Origin: Planctomycetaceae bacterium
Lineage (GTDB): Bacteria > Planctomycetota > Planctomycetia > Pirellulales > Pirellulaceae
Direction of reading: 5' to 3'
DNA length: 64,000 bases
Assembly (NCBI GenBank): GCA_020638995.1
Contig: JACKHM010000001.1
Span: forward strand, 1,054,001 to 1,118,000
This document shows positions 9,008 through 20,515 of this stretch, piece by piece; position 1 is the stretch's first letter; every line of letters begins with the position of its first letter. Made by a program: the position numbers and the translations under genes. The notes beneath the pieces were generated by a model. It was not told the DNA's origin, made no database searches, and saw only the letters and a list, made by a program, of their open reading frames with translations.

Positions 9008-10444
9008 ATGCGGAGGAATGTTGCTCTTGCCATAGTTTGCTATTCGGTGTTAACCGCGCTGTGGCCTTTCATTGCAGCGGCAGCGCCCCGGGAGTTTAGG
9101 GCAGGCGCCGCCAAGATCGACATAACACCCAAGCTGGGCGTCTCACTGGATGGACCGATCAGCAAAAACGGACCTGTGCTCGGTGTGCATGACTCAATAC
9201 ATGCTAGGGCGATCGTCCTCTCGGATGGCGAAACTCGACTGGCAATTGTGATTTGCGACGTATGCATGATTGGGCGAGACGTACTTGACGCGGCAAAGGT
9301 CATCGCAAGTCAGTCGACAGGTATCGCGGCCAACCACATGCTGATGGCGGCAACGCACACACATGCCGCACCGCGTGCGAACCACGTTGGTACGGAGCCG
9401 CTTGATGACGAGTACCACATATGGCTGGGCGAGCAAATCGCAGCGGCCGTCGCGCAGGCCGAGCAACAGCTCGCGCCGGCTCAGATTGGATGGAACTCTT
9501 TCCAAAAACCTGATTTGATTCGTTGCCGTCGGCACCTGTGTCGCCCAGGTAGCGTGGGAGTGAATCCGTTTGGAGAGGCCGGCGAACAGGTCAAGTCGGT
9601 GGCCGGCACAAGTTCGGCCATTATCGAGCCAGCTGGTCCCGTAGATCCTCAGTTTTCTATCCTGTCGATCCAACATGCCGACGGCTCGCCGTTGGCCGTG
9701 CTAGGAAATTTTAGCGTCCATTATTGCGGTGGATATCAACGCGGTCTGGTCAGCGCTGACTACTTTGGCCACTACGCGACTGCGCTCGAGTCACAATTGA
9801 CGGCGGGATCCGGGCACCCAGCATTCGTAGGGCTCATGTCAAATGGAACCAGTGGTAACACCGGTGCAATCGAATCGGGTGGTAAGAAATATCCGCCGTT
9901 CGAATGGATGCAAGTCGCAGCCCGCATGTTGGCGCAAGAAACTCTACAAGCCATGCAGTCTATCGAGTATCGTCGCGACCTAGCGCTTGCGATGAAAGAG
10001 ACGGAATTGGAATTGGAGATCCGCCGACCGAGCCCGGATCGACTGCAGTGGGCCACCAACGTACTCATGAATCCGGGTGCAAAGCAACCGCATCGATGGT
10101 CGCCCGTCTATGCTCAAGAGGCGATTCACTTGAGCAAGTATCCGGCGACAACCAAGGTCAAGCTGCAAGCGATCCGAATCGGCGATCTCGGAATTGTCGC
10201 GACACCCTGTGAAGTCTTCGCGGAAACGGGCTTGGCGATCAAACGCGAGAGCCCACATCCTGCGACGTTTCACATCGAATTGGCCAACGGATACGGTGGC
10301 TACCTTCCTCCGGCTGAGCAACACAAACTCGGAGGGTACGAAACATGGCCAGCTCGATCCAGCTTTCTAGAAGTCGAGGCCGAAACGAAGATCCGATCGA
10401 CACTGGTCCAATTGCTGCATGATGTGCGGGAACCTGGTGAGTAA
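9008..10444 (+). CDS. Secreted neutral/alkaline ceramidase N-domain protein
   Basis: 478 residues with an N-terminal signal peptide (hydrophobic residues about 5-25, then AAAAPREF). The mature part starts with the neutral/alkaline non-lysosomal ceramidase pattern, FRAGAAKIDITPKLG, and carries the zinc-ligand-like HTH at residues 117-119 in MAATHTHAAP. A later HYCGGYQRG and a Gly-rich SNGTSGN stretch also fit the family. Planctomycetes encode many such proteins and most are probably not true ceramidases; amide or ester hydrolysis of an extracellular substrate is the safest statement. The protein is shorter than bacterial ceramidases (about 650) because it lacks the C-terminal immunoglobulin-like domain. 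It is transcribed alone. The same domain recurs as the N-terminal part of the giant gene ending at 30469. Confidence 0.82.
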   Translation: MRRNVALAIVCYSVLTALWPFIAAAAPREFRAGAAKIDITPKLGVSLDGPISKNGPVLGVHDSIHARAIVLSDGETRLAIVICDVCMIGRDVLDAAKVIASQSTGIAANHMLMAATHTHAAPRANHVGTEPLDDEYHIWLGEQIAAAVAQAEQQLAPAQIGWNSFQKPDLIRCRRHLCRPGSVGVNPFGEAGEQVKSVAGTSSAIIEPAGPVDPQFSILSIQHADGSPLAVLGNFSVHYCGGYQRGLVSADYFGHYATALESQLTAGSGHPAFVGLMSNGTSGNTGAIESGGKKYPPFEWMQVAARMLAQETLQAMQSIEYRRDLALAMKETELELEIRRPSPDRLQWATNVLMNPGAKQPHRWSPVYAQEAIHLSKYPATTKVKLQAIRIGDLGIVATPCEVFAETGLAIKRESPHPATFHIELANGYGGYLPPAEQHKLGGYETWPARSSFLEVEAETKIRSTLVQLLHDVREPGE

Positions 10445-10472
10445 GAGTTCGGTTGCCACGCTTCTTGGTGCT

Positions 10473-11315
10473 CTAGTGAGGTTTGACCTCGAAATAGATC
10501 GTCGGAGGTTCGGACGCATCGATTTTGCCCGTCAATTGCAACTCTATTCGCGCTCCAAACTCTTCAACCTGAGCCACTTTGACAATAACGGGTGCTCCAT
10601 CGAGCTGATGGGCAATGACTTGAGGTTCGTAATCTAGTGGTGGACAGAAGGCTACGTGCAGGTTGTGAGTACGTTCTCCGGCAGCAAACTCGCCTCGGAG
10701 CACACCAGAGATAAGCTCCATTCCACCGTCATCTCGAAATCGCGTCAGTTGTTGGACTACGCGGGCATCCAGCTCGCCATCATCATCCGCAAGCAGGTTT
10801 TCGTCTTCCGGTTGCCTGCCATTTCTCCGATCCGGCCTGAGCGAACCATCGCGCGCTGTGTGCAAAGTCCGAGAGATTCGAGAATCCGCAATCCACCAAG
10901 CCAGTTCGGCCGTTACGATCACAATCCACACTGTGCCAATCGCCCAGGTGCTTGCTCCAGCAGTGGAGAGAGCGAATCCGACGCATAGAATCGCCACGGT
11001 CGGCAAAATAACTCGCAGCATTTCGGCGTTCGCCCGTAAGGCAGAACGATGGAGCACCTTCCAAAAGAAACGATAGAGAGTTGCGCATGCCTCCGCACCT
11101 ACCGCAGCCAATACGAGAATCAAAGTTGCAGCTGGCGTCCTGAAAGCGCCTAGCAAACCTCTAATCGCAATCATCAGGCACAACAGTGTTGCAAGAGTTG
11201 CTCCAAAAACCAACGCCTGTCGAGCGGCAATGGCAAGCGGGGCTCCGAGGGAGCTGGTTTGATCTGACGTTGCCGATGGTGGCTGTACTTCCATGCTTGG
11301 ATCCGCGTTCAGCAT
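10473..11315 (-). CDS. Hypothetical four-TM membrane protein in the efflux operon
   Basis: Protein of about 280 residues with unknown function. Four hydrophobic segments occupy roughly residues 25-150 (for example FGATLATLLCLMIAIRGLLG and ILCVGFALSTAGAS), followed by a soluble C-terminal domain of about 110 residues. That domain has a beta-rich character and ends near IYFEVKPH. I chose ATG 11315 because AAAGGTG lies just upstream and the start is then 20 bases after the permease stop. A longer frame to 11429 would overlap the permease gene. The position as the last gene of the ABC efflux operon suggests an accessory role, but no family was recognised. Confidence 0.7.
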   Translation of the reverse strand: MLNADPSMEVQPPSATSDQTSSLGAPLAIAARQALVFGATLATLLCLMIAIRGLLGAFRTPAATLILVLAAVGAEACATLYRFFWKVLHRSALRANAEMLRVILPTVAILCVGFALSTAGASTWAIGTVWIVIVTAELAWWIADSRISRTLHTARDGSLRPDRRNGRQPEDENLLADDDGELDARVVQQLTRFRDDGGMELISGVLRGEFAAGERTHNLHVAFCPPLDYEPQVIAHQLDGAPVIVKVAQVEEFGARIELQLTGKIDASEPPTIYFEVKPH

Positions 11316-11335
11316 GCACCTTTCAGATGTGTCGC

Positions 11336-12667
11336 TTACTCGTGACGCAACGCTTCGATCGGATCCATTTGAGCGGCCCGGTAGGCTGGATACAACCCGA
11401 ACATGACGCCAATTACGACAGAGATACAAAATGCAAGCGGAATCGATATCGGAACAATGATCGGCGTGACATCTCGTACAACGTCCGGCAATCCTGCGAT
11501 CATGTCGGGTGCAATACGCCTCACCACGGCTCGAGCACCATCGATGACAGGTGGACAGAGTAGTCCAACGCCCACACCGACCAGTCCTCCCAGGACCGAC
11601 ATGGCGATGGTTTCCACCAAAAACTGTCGAACAATATCTGACCGACGAGCTCCGAGCGCACGCCGAACGCCGATTTCACGCGTCCTCTCTGTGACCGTTG
11701 CCAACATGATGTTCATAATCCCGATACCGCCCACGAGAAGCGAAATCGCGGCGATCAATCCCATAAAGACCATGAACATCATCTTTGTCCGCTTGGCTTG
11801 TTCAAGTAACTCCAGCGGGACAATGACGGACGTGTCTTTCAATTTGCCGTGGTTCTTAAGAAGCGTTTCCTCGACCAGTTCAGCAGTTTTTTGGACGTTT
11901 GTAATACTGTCGATTCTTAGGGTAATCTGATTCAGTTCGACGGTTTCGCCTTCGCGCGACCCGCCGCTGGTCATTACAACCGTGTCACCGATCCGCTTTC
12001 TCATAGTGCTAATCGGGATGTAAACATCGTTGGAAAAGTCTTGCGCATCGAGCGATCCGCCAATTGCGGCCGTCGGAGGACGATCGCGACAAATTCCTAC
12101 AATCGTATAGTAGTCGTTATGCTCTTGCAGATAGATACGGCGCCCCAGCGGATCCTCGTACGGGAACAATCGATCAACGACTTGAGACGCTAGAACGCAG
12201 TGATTCTGCATCGTTTTAACTTCCGCGTCGGTGATGAAGTGTCCGCGTTCGATGTACAAGCGTGTGACTTCCGCATACTCCGGTGTGCATCCGACCACAC
12301 GTCCTTCGATGGTCTTGTCCGCGTAACGCACTTGCCGGCGAATTTCTCGAATGGGCAGCGCACTCTTGATGGTGGGGATCGTTTCTACCAACAGTGCATA
12401 ATCCTCCCGGAGCAGGCCGTAGGGCAAGATAAAGCTGCTCGCTGCCGCGTCCGGGATATTCAATGGCTTGACGGAGCGAACCATGATATTGTCCGCACCC
12501 AGTCCCTCAATTTGCCGCTGTGCCTCTTCGCTTATACCTTCGCCGATGGCCAACAACCAGATAACGCTTGCCACCCCAATGAAGATGCCCAATACCGTCA
12601 ACCCCGTCCTCATCGGATGGAGCAGCAGGCTCTTAATGCCAAGTCGCCATGTTCGAAGCCAAAGCAT
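11336..12667 (-). CDS. MacB-type ABC transporter permease (FtsX family)
   Basis: 443-residue inner-membrane permease with four TM helices in the MacB/LolC arrangement. TM1 lies near the N-terminus (GLTVLGIFIGVASVIWLLAI), followed by a large periplasmic core domain of about 240 residues. TM2-TM4 follow from near residue 275 with the conserved GGIGIMNIMLATVTERTREIG segment and the RRALGARR coupling helix. The end is GLYPAYRAAQMDPIEALRHE, typical of the family. Its start abuts the stop of the ATPase gene with no spacer, so the two are translationally coupled. Together with the adaptor and TolC-like genes it forms a MacAB-TolC-like tripartite machine. Such systems act by mechanotransmission, moving peptides, antibiotics or lipids from periplasm to outside. 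Confidence 0.93.
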   Translation of the reverse strand: MLWLRTWRLGIKSLLLHPMRTGLTVLGIFIGVASVIWLLAIGEGISEEAQRQIEGLGADNIMVRSVKPLNIPDAAASSFILPYGLLREDYALLVETIPTIKSALPIREIRRQVRYADKTIEGRVVGCTPEYAEVTRLYIERGHFITDAEVKTMQNHCVLASQVVDRLFPYEDPLGRRIYLQEHNDYYTIVGICRDRPPTAAIGGSLDAQDFSNDVYIPISTMRKRIGDTVVMTSGGSREGETVELNQITLRIDSITNVQKTAELVEETLLKNHGKLKDTSVIVPLELLEQAKRTKMMFMVFMGLIAAISLLVGGIGIMNIMLATVTERTREIGVRRALGARRSDIVRQFLVETIAMSVLGGLVGVGVGLLCPPVIDGARAVVRRIAPDMIAGLPDVVRDVTPIIVPISIPLAFCISVVIGVMFGLYPAYRAAQMDPIEALRHE

Positions 12668-13368
12668 TTAATTCAGCACGATCCGGTTTTTGTTGCGAGT
12701 GTCTGTTTGGACCAAGCCGTCGCGTAGACGAATGACTCGTTTGGCGTGCGCGGACACTTCGTCTTCGTGCGTTACGAGAATGATCGTCTTACCAAGTTGA
12801 TTGAGATTCTCGAACAGGCGCAGAATCTCTTCGGTCGTCACCGTGTCGAGGTTACCCGTGGGCTCGTCTGCGAGAATGAAGTAAGGATCGTTGACTAGAC
12901 TACGCGCGATCGCAACTCGCTGCTGCTGACCGCCGGAAAGCTGCGCCGGTCGGTGACCAAGGCGTTCCTTGAGACCCACCATTTCGGCCAACTCCAGGCA
13001 TCGCGCGCGATCACTCTTGCTTAGCCGGCCTTGGTAGTAGAGCGGTACTTCGATGTTTTCGACGACGGTCAATTGCTGGATCAAATTATACGACTGAAAG
13101 ACGAATCCGATCCGCGTGGCTCGCGTGTACGAAAGCTGATTGTCGTTCATTTTGGCGACATTTGCGTCGCCCAGATACATCGCACCGGAGGTTGGCCGGT
13201 CCAGACATCCCAACAGATTCAGAAGCGTACTCTTTCCAGAGCCGGACGGCCCCATAATCGCCACATAATCGCCCTCGGGAACATCGAACGAAACACCGCG
13301 CAGCGCCCTGACAGTCTCGCTTTTCAGGACATAGTGCTTCGTGAGATCTTCCAACTTGGCTGCTAACT

Positions 13369-13372
<4 letters not shown>
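12668..13372 (-). CDS. ABC transporter ATP-binding protein (MacB/LolD type)
   Basis: 234-residue cytoplasmic ATPase. Walker A is GPSGSGKSTLLN near residue 41, the Q-loop region reads VFQSYNLIQQLT, the signature is LSGGQQQRVAIARS near residue 144, and Walker B is FILADEPTGNLD near residue 165 with the switch His in ILVTHE. These motifs are all intact. The clade is that of LolD/MacB ATPases, which pair with FtsX-like permeases, and the next gene is exactly such a permease. It overlaps the adaptor gene upstream by four bases, so the adaptor, ATPase and permease are one translationally coupled unit. Confidence 0.95.
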
Positions 13373-15231
<1,859 letters not shown>

Positions 15232-15524
15232 GTCAAAATCCTTTTGCGTGACAACTCGAAGGAGTTGCTATAGGTGTGCCGAAGCTCGGGTGAGTGGCCG
15301 TAAGACGACGTTGGCCGAGTGGGACTATTCTAATTGCACACGCACCGCCTTGTCACCACTTGCGGTCTCAGCGAGCACGTTTTCTTTCCAATCACACCGC
15401 ACTCCGGGTCGCTGGCCGCAGTGGCACTCAGCATCGCGAGGACAACCACTCCTTGGCACCGGTGGCACGATCTGCACTTTACGTCAACCCTGTGAAGCTC
15501 CGATCGTTTCGAAAATTGTGAAGT

Positions 15525-18503
15525 TTAGTGGATGCTTGGCAAACGCCGCATCGCGGCTGGCGACACGTCATAGCTCGCTGGGACTATAGGGAATTGCAAA
15601 TCCGCGGGCGGTTGTGGCTGCGGCACTGGACGGAACGTGCGGCGAGATGACCTTGCTTCATTACCTTCGGACATCGGCACGGGTAGCTCCGAGTCCGGTG
15701 ATGTGAGTGGGTTCGGCAAGAGTTCCGGCTCTTCGGCGTGCAACTCGAAAATGTAACCAGCCTCCGACTCCTCGAAACCAATTGGAGCCGGGTATCCGTA
15801 GGGACCGCCGATCGGGCCTGGATCAATCCAATTGCCTTCCGAATCAAGATTCATCGTCCCCAGGTCGAGGTCCAGGTTCAAACGCTGAACTTCGTAGTTC
15901 ACCCAAACATTTAAGAAGTCCGTTTGTGCCGTCTGAAGATCGGCCAACGCCGAAACAACGTCACGTGCCGCGGTAACTCCAGCCTCCTGACCACGCTCTT
16001 CACGCAACTTTTGAATTTGATCGTTTAGCACAACCTGATCGATCGCAGACAGTACGGCGACTCGACGTTCTTCAAAGTTGACACGATTCAAATCGATCGT
16101 CCGCAACGTATTTCTTAAACTCTGCGTGACGCCATCAACATACGCATAATAGCTTCGCTTCGCCTGCTGATACTCGATCAAAGATTGGCGATAGGTATTG
16201 CGTTCGGTAAGCCGCGTGATTGGGGCGTCAAAGCGCAACGCCATCTGAAGCTGGTCGGAATTGTCGCTCCGCAAAGTGCCGTTCACTTCCAGGTCTAAGA
16301 TACCTTCCAGATTGTCCGCGTTGAACTCAATCAACCGCCAAGCATCGACCAGCGACGTTCGCGCGTTCATCCAATCGCGTCGATAACGACGAGCAAGCTC
16401 GACAGCCATGTCCCATTTCAAGTCGATTGGTTCAACGCGTACGGTGTGTGTTCGAGCGCGGGCCTGTACGAGCGAAACGTCCAAGATGTCTTCCGATAAC
16501 TCTGACAGCAAGCTTGGCGTCGCGAAGATAACTCGTTGTTCAAGCAGCTCAGCTAATTCTGCACCACTTGGTTTGATCTCGGCGTTCAACAACCCTTCGA
16601 TCACACTTTGGATCTCAGCAAGAGGTTCGTCGTAGGAGTTGAATTGTGCTTCCAGTCGTTCGACGTCTTCGTTCAGCTTTGCGGGGACTGCATCCAACGC
16701 CTCGACGTCGTAGACGGAAGCATCGATCTTCGTGAGCAGGCTAACCTGACAAGGGTCCAGACCTCCATAGAGTTCGAAGTTGACGAACTCGTCCGTGTAT
16801 TTGGTCTTGATCGTGAGCAAATCCTGCTTTCGATCATCAAGTGATTGGACTAGTCGCTCGATATCTTTGCGCGTTTGCGTGACCGTGGTTGCCGCGACAT
16901 TTTGATAAATGTTTCGGATACGGTCGATCATCGCGCGTTGCATCCGTAGCCGCTCTGCAAGTTCGTCACTCCAGACTGCTTGTGTCGGCTCGGTGTCGAC
17001 TCCGCCGGCTCGCAATAACTCCAGGATCTGTTCATTAACGAGCCCAATGTCCGCACGCAACTCAGCAACTTCGGCTTGTGAGTTTATCGTTTCCGGCGAG
17101 ATCAGATTGAACTGCGAGAAAATGTCATCCTGGATGTTGACACAAAGTTGTGGCGGAAGGCCGAGTGTACGCTTGAAATTGTCTAGCGTCGATTGATAGC
17201 TCGCGAGACTATTTAGCAACCTGCTTTCGGCATTCAACAAGGCCTGTCGCGCTTGAGCGATTTGTAGCCGTTCGCGGAGAATCGTCTCAGGGTCATCAGG
17301 AATCTTCGTCAAGTTTTCACGCAATGACTCGCGCAGTTGTGCCAGATTGCTCCGCAATCCGGCGATGGTAACTTTTTGGTTCCGGATATCTTGTTGCGTT
17401 TGCAATAGACCGTAGTAGCCGCCCGCTGCTGCGGCACCGGTGCCGCCCGTAATTCCACTGTTGCCCCCACCTCCTCCGCCACCACCAACACCACCAAAGC
17501 CACCGCCGACACCAGTAAATCCTTCGAGCCCAGAACCAAAGACACCTCCACGACGCGAGGCCCCATTGCCCGGGTCGCGTCCTGTCATCGTTGATACATA
17601 GAAGGCGCTTCGATATCGCTCCATTTGCCGAACATTCGACAAGACCGTCCGTTCGGACAGCGTCAACTGCTCCATAATCCGATCACGTCCCGCACGACGT
17701 AGCAGCGGCTGGATGAACCCGACGTTTAACAGGGTTGTCGGCGTAAACGTATTGCTGCCATCAAAGGTCCAAACCAACGAATTCGCCAACCCGACGGCCA
17801 GATCCGCCCCGGTCGAGAAACTTCGCCGTGCCAATAGTTGGTTTGATCCACGGCCACCGGCCGAGCCCAGCGTCCCAACAGCAACGCCGCCCGCCGGAAG
17901 TCCGCTCCGTCCCGTTTGAGTCGAGTATGTACTCGCGGTCAAATCATTGCCACTTCCTGTTATTGCTCCTGTCGACTGATAACCGCCAAAGAATTGTGTA
18001 TCAAAGCGGAAACGCTCGGCGCTGACATCTAACGCAGAAAGGTAAAGAGTCTCAAATTGCTGCTGATAGTCTCGCGAATGAATCAGAGCGAGTTGGTAGG
18101 CTTGATCCGCGGTAAGATTCAGGACGCCGTTCTCGTCGACCGGCAGGTGCGCCATCCAATCAGGGTTCTCGGCCGTGTCGACGTCCCCGTTCGCGTGCCA
18201 GTGCGGATAGCCTCGCTTGTGATCAACATAGTGCATCAACTGGTGCGCTGTCGGGTCATCGGTTGGCATCGGCGGGCGGTCGCGGTCAAAGGGGTCGAAC
18301 ATGCGCGAACGCGGGTCGATTTCAATCGTCTGTCGAGGTAAGGCCCAGTGAGGATTCTGTGCCTTCTCGTTAACGATCGCATACGCGTCTGCGTCCGCCT
18401 GCGTGCGGTAGTATCCGCGGTGACATCCGGCAACGAGCAGAATCCCAGTGATTAGGATGACTGCGAAGCTTTGGCGGCGCACGCTGGGTAATCGTGGCAT
18501 CAA
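15525..18503 (-). CDS. TolC-family outer-membrane efflux lipoprotein
   Basis: 992 residues, about twice the usual TolC length. It has a lipoprotein signal with lipobox LLVAGC near residue 27, so it should be lipid-anchored. After an N-terminal extension of about 100 residues the chain is alpha-helical, with long coiled-coil stretches rich in Gln, Leu, Arg and Glu typical of outer-membrane efflux proteins. The two halves are separated by extra helical sequence. A poly-Gly/Ser stretch near residues 320-365 interrupts the first half. The Pro-rich C-terminus is probably disordered. It is the first gene of the minus-strand efflux operon, with 293 bases to the adaptor gene, and is inferred to be the exit duct of that machine. 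Confidence 0.85.
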   Translation of the reverse strand: MMPRLPSVRRQSFAVILITGILLVAGCHRGYYRTQADADAYAIVNEKAQNPHWALPRQTIEIDPRSRMFDPFDRDRPPMPTDDPTAHQLMHYVDHKRGYPHWHANGDVDTAENPDWMAHLPVDENGVLNLTADQAYQLALIHSRDYQQQFETLYLSALDVSAERFRFDTQFFGGYQSTGAITGSGNDLTASTYSTQTGRSGLPAGGVAVGTLGSAGGRGSNQLLARRSFSTGADLAVGLANSLVWTFDGSNTFTPTTLLNVGFIQPLLRRAGRDRIMEQLTLSERTVLSNVRQMERYRSAFYVSTMTGRDPGNGASRRGGVFGSGLEGFTGVGGGFGGVGGGGGGGGNSGITGGTGAAAAGGYYGLLQTQQDIRNQKVTIAGLRSNLAQLRESLRENLTKIPDDPETILRERLQIAQARQALLNAESRLLNSLASYQSTLDNFKRTLGLPPQLCVNIQDDIFSQFNLISPETINSQAEVAELRADIGLVNEQILELLRAGGVDTEPTQAVWSDELAERLRMQRAMIDRIRNIYQNVAATTVTQTRKDIERLVQSLDDRKQDLLTIKTKYTDEFVNFELYGGLDPCQVSLLTKIDASVYDVEALDAVPAKLNEDVERLEAQFNSYDEPLAEIQSVIEGLLNAEIKPSGAELAELLEQRVIFATPSLLSELSEDILDVSLVQARARTHTVRVEPIDLKWDMAVELARRYRRDWMNARTSLVDAWRLIEFNADNLEGILDLEVNGTLRSDNSDQLQMALRFDAPITRLTERNTYRQSLIEYQQAKRSYYAYVDGVTQSLRNTLRTIDLNRVNFEERRVAVLSAIDQVVLNDQIQKLREERGQEAGVTAARDVVSALADLQTAQTDFLNVWVNYEVQRLNLDLDLGTMNLDSEGNWIDPGPIGGPYGYPAPIGFEESEAGYIFELHAEEPELLPNPLTSPDSELPVPMSEGNEARSSRRTFRPVPQPQPPADLQFPIVPASYDVSPAAMRRLPSIH

Positions 18504-18998
18504 TGGCTCCCCTGTCGCTCCAGCTCAAGATCGTGAGAGTCCGAGATACGGGCTTGGACCTTCCCCACGCACGGACGCTGGAACGTCCACACTAAGTAAT
18601 CTCGGGGAATAAGCTTTGCCGACTTGAGCGATTATGCTTGTGGTAGCGGTCGTAACACGCAGCGGCCCACAACATCTTTCCCTCAGACGGGTTGCGCCAC
18701 ATAGGTCAGGGCGGTTTAGGTTGACACCCTAAATGTCCCAGTTTATCATCGAACGGTATCCTGTGCGTGTCGTCCGCTAACTGTAAACACTTATCAACAG
18801 TCCACTTTCGATCTTTTTGGGCAATTGTTAAGCCATACTTTTGTAGGACCGCGCCCCCTGTGTTTATGATGGATGACTCACGAGGTCGCCGCGGCATGGC
18901 GAACAGACATCAAGGCCTCACCAATTGCTGGTATGGCTGCATGTGACGAGAAGCACCGAACCGATCGCTCCAACTATTCGAAGCGGCTGATTTGATTC
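18504..18998. other. Divergent intergenic region, 495 bases
   Basis: This separates the TolC-like gene (minus) and the coiled-coil membrane protein gene (plus). A short inverted repeat GGACGCTGGAACGTCC lies near 18575. A 63-codon minus-strand frame at 18706-18897 has no ribosome binding site and is not called. Promoters for both flanking genes must lie here, but no strong -35/-10 pair was found. Confidence 0.4.
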
Positions 18999-20480
18999 AT
19001 GGACAACCCGGTCATCTACCAGGCGCTCGGTGCCTTACTGATTCTCTTCTTCCTGTTCCTGACGTACATGTTCACGAAGACATGGCGCTGGTTCCACGTT
19101 GTGTGTACTTTCTTCGTGTTTGGGGCTTCGATCGCCTTCATGTGCTACGCCGCGATGTCGTACAAGACGCGGGCCGCGTGGCTTACGGTCGAGCGGAAAA
19201 ATCGGTTGCAAGCTGAGAAAGCACAAGCTGAATTCGATACTCTGATGTATGGTGATCGAACTGAAGTTGTGCAAACCGTTCCATCGATTCGTACACAGAA
19301 CGCCAAATTTGCACGAATGGTTTTTGATCGCGGGCGAGTCTGGCGAGGTTGTTCCCCGCAAGGTCCGCCACAAGGCGACGGCTCGGTTTTGGTCAGCACA
19401 GTACCGCCAGGTGCTGCGGACGCGGCTGCCTTGGATAATCAAATCGAAGACAAGATGGTGTTGTATGCGTTCGCAGAAGCGGAGGCTCCGCCCGAAGTAG
19501 GTCTCCCGCCGGGAACGAAACTTCCAGAGTATTACCTCGGCGAATTCTCAGCCGTGGCTGTCACTAACACGTCGGTCACGGTACGTCCCACATTACCTCT
19601 CGACTCGCAGCAAAGGCAACGCCTGAACGCGGGTGGCCAGTCTTGGACGCTGTATGAGACGATGCCGATCGACGGACACAATTTCTTCGCTAAAGATCCA
19701 GATGCCACTTCAAACCTGAACGAAGATGCGGACGTCTCGCCAGTTTTCGGCAGCATGGACCCGGACTTCTTAGGACGGTGGATACCGCCGGGCGTGCGAG
19801 ACTCGTATTTGCGTGATGGCAAGCGAGCAGCGCCCACCGACCCGCCTGAAAAAACTTGGGTGAAAGTACGTTTTACCGAAGATCACACCGAAATTGTCGA
19901 CAGTGATGCAACGCTAGGTGGGGTCGAAGGGAGCCAAGACTGGTTCGATCGTGGTCGCTCCGAGATTCCGCTGTTGCAACGTGGCGATGTCGCGAAGTTC
20001 AAGAAGGGCGCGATTGGCGTCTTCCCGCAAGGTGACGCGGATGACTTGATTAGCCGCGGTGTTTGCGAGCGAATCGAGCCAATCTATGCTCGCTCTCTGA
20101 ACGATTATGAATATCAGTTCCGCTCGATCCATTTGCAGAATGTTCAGATTCGACAGGACATCGAACGCATCCAACGCAACATCGACGAACAAACCGCGAC
20201 GAACGCACGCACGGAAACTCTGATCGCTTATCGCACAGAGGAAAAGGGAAAGCTGCAACAGGATTTGGATAAATTTGTCTACGAACGCGACCAGATTGCA
20301 GCTTACGAAGGCAAACTACAATCCGTGTTGAACGCGACGAAAGCGGAGTTGAGTCGTTTATACAAAACGAACTTCCTGCTCGCCGAGGAGCTTCGCAAAA
20401 TCAGCGAGGAACTCACTCGCGAGATCAACCGGCGGACAGCCGAAGCAGTGGCCGAAGTCGAAGCGACACGGCGACCATAA
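18999..20480 (+). CDS. Hypothetical two-TM protein with C-terminal coiled coil
   Basis: 493 residues, function not recognised. Two hydrophobic helices lie at about residues 5-25 and 33-53. A charged helix leads into a soluble domain of about 300 residues that looks beta-rich. The last 110 residues form a continuous coiled coil with many Glu, Gln, Arg and Leu (from about IRQDIERIQRNIDEQ to the end at ATRRP). The composition suggests a membrane-anchored scaffold, possibly part of an envelope structure. It is convergent with the secreted Gfo/Idh gene, 35 bases apart. It has no enzymatic motif. I think it is a planctomycete-specific conserved protein, but this rests on general familiarity rather than a search. 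Confidence 0.75.
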   Translation: MDNPVIYQALGALLILFFLFLTYMFTKTWRWFHVVCTFFVFGASIAFMCYAAMSYKTRAAWLTVERKNRLQAEKAQAEFDTLMYGDRTEVVQTVPSIRTQNAKFARMVFDRGRVWRGCSPQGPPQGDGSVLVSTVPPGAADAAALDNQIEDKMVLYAFAEAEAPPEVGLPPGTKLPEYYLGEFSAVAVTNTSVTVRPTLPLDSQQRQRLNAGGQSWTLYETMPIDGHNFFAKDPDATSNLNEDADVSPVFGSMDPDFLGRWIPPGVRDSYLRDGKRAAPTDPPEKTWVKVRFTEDHTEIVDSDATLGGVEGSQDWFDRGRSEIPLLQRGDVAKFKKGAIGVFPQGDADDLISRGVCERIEPIYARSLNDYEYQFRSIHLQNVQIRQDIERIQRNIDEQTATNARTETLIAYRTEEKGKLQQDLDKFVYERDQIAAYEGKLQSVLNATKAELSRLYKTNFLLAEELRKISEELTREINRRTAEAVAEVEATRRP

Positions 20481-20515
20481 TACTTCGCAATCGTTGCGTT
20501 GACTTCGCCTCAAAG

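Noticed and set aside
18706..18897. 63-codon minus-strand frame in the divergent gap
   Set aside because: No ribosome binding site and no conserved motif; kept as non-coding.
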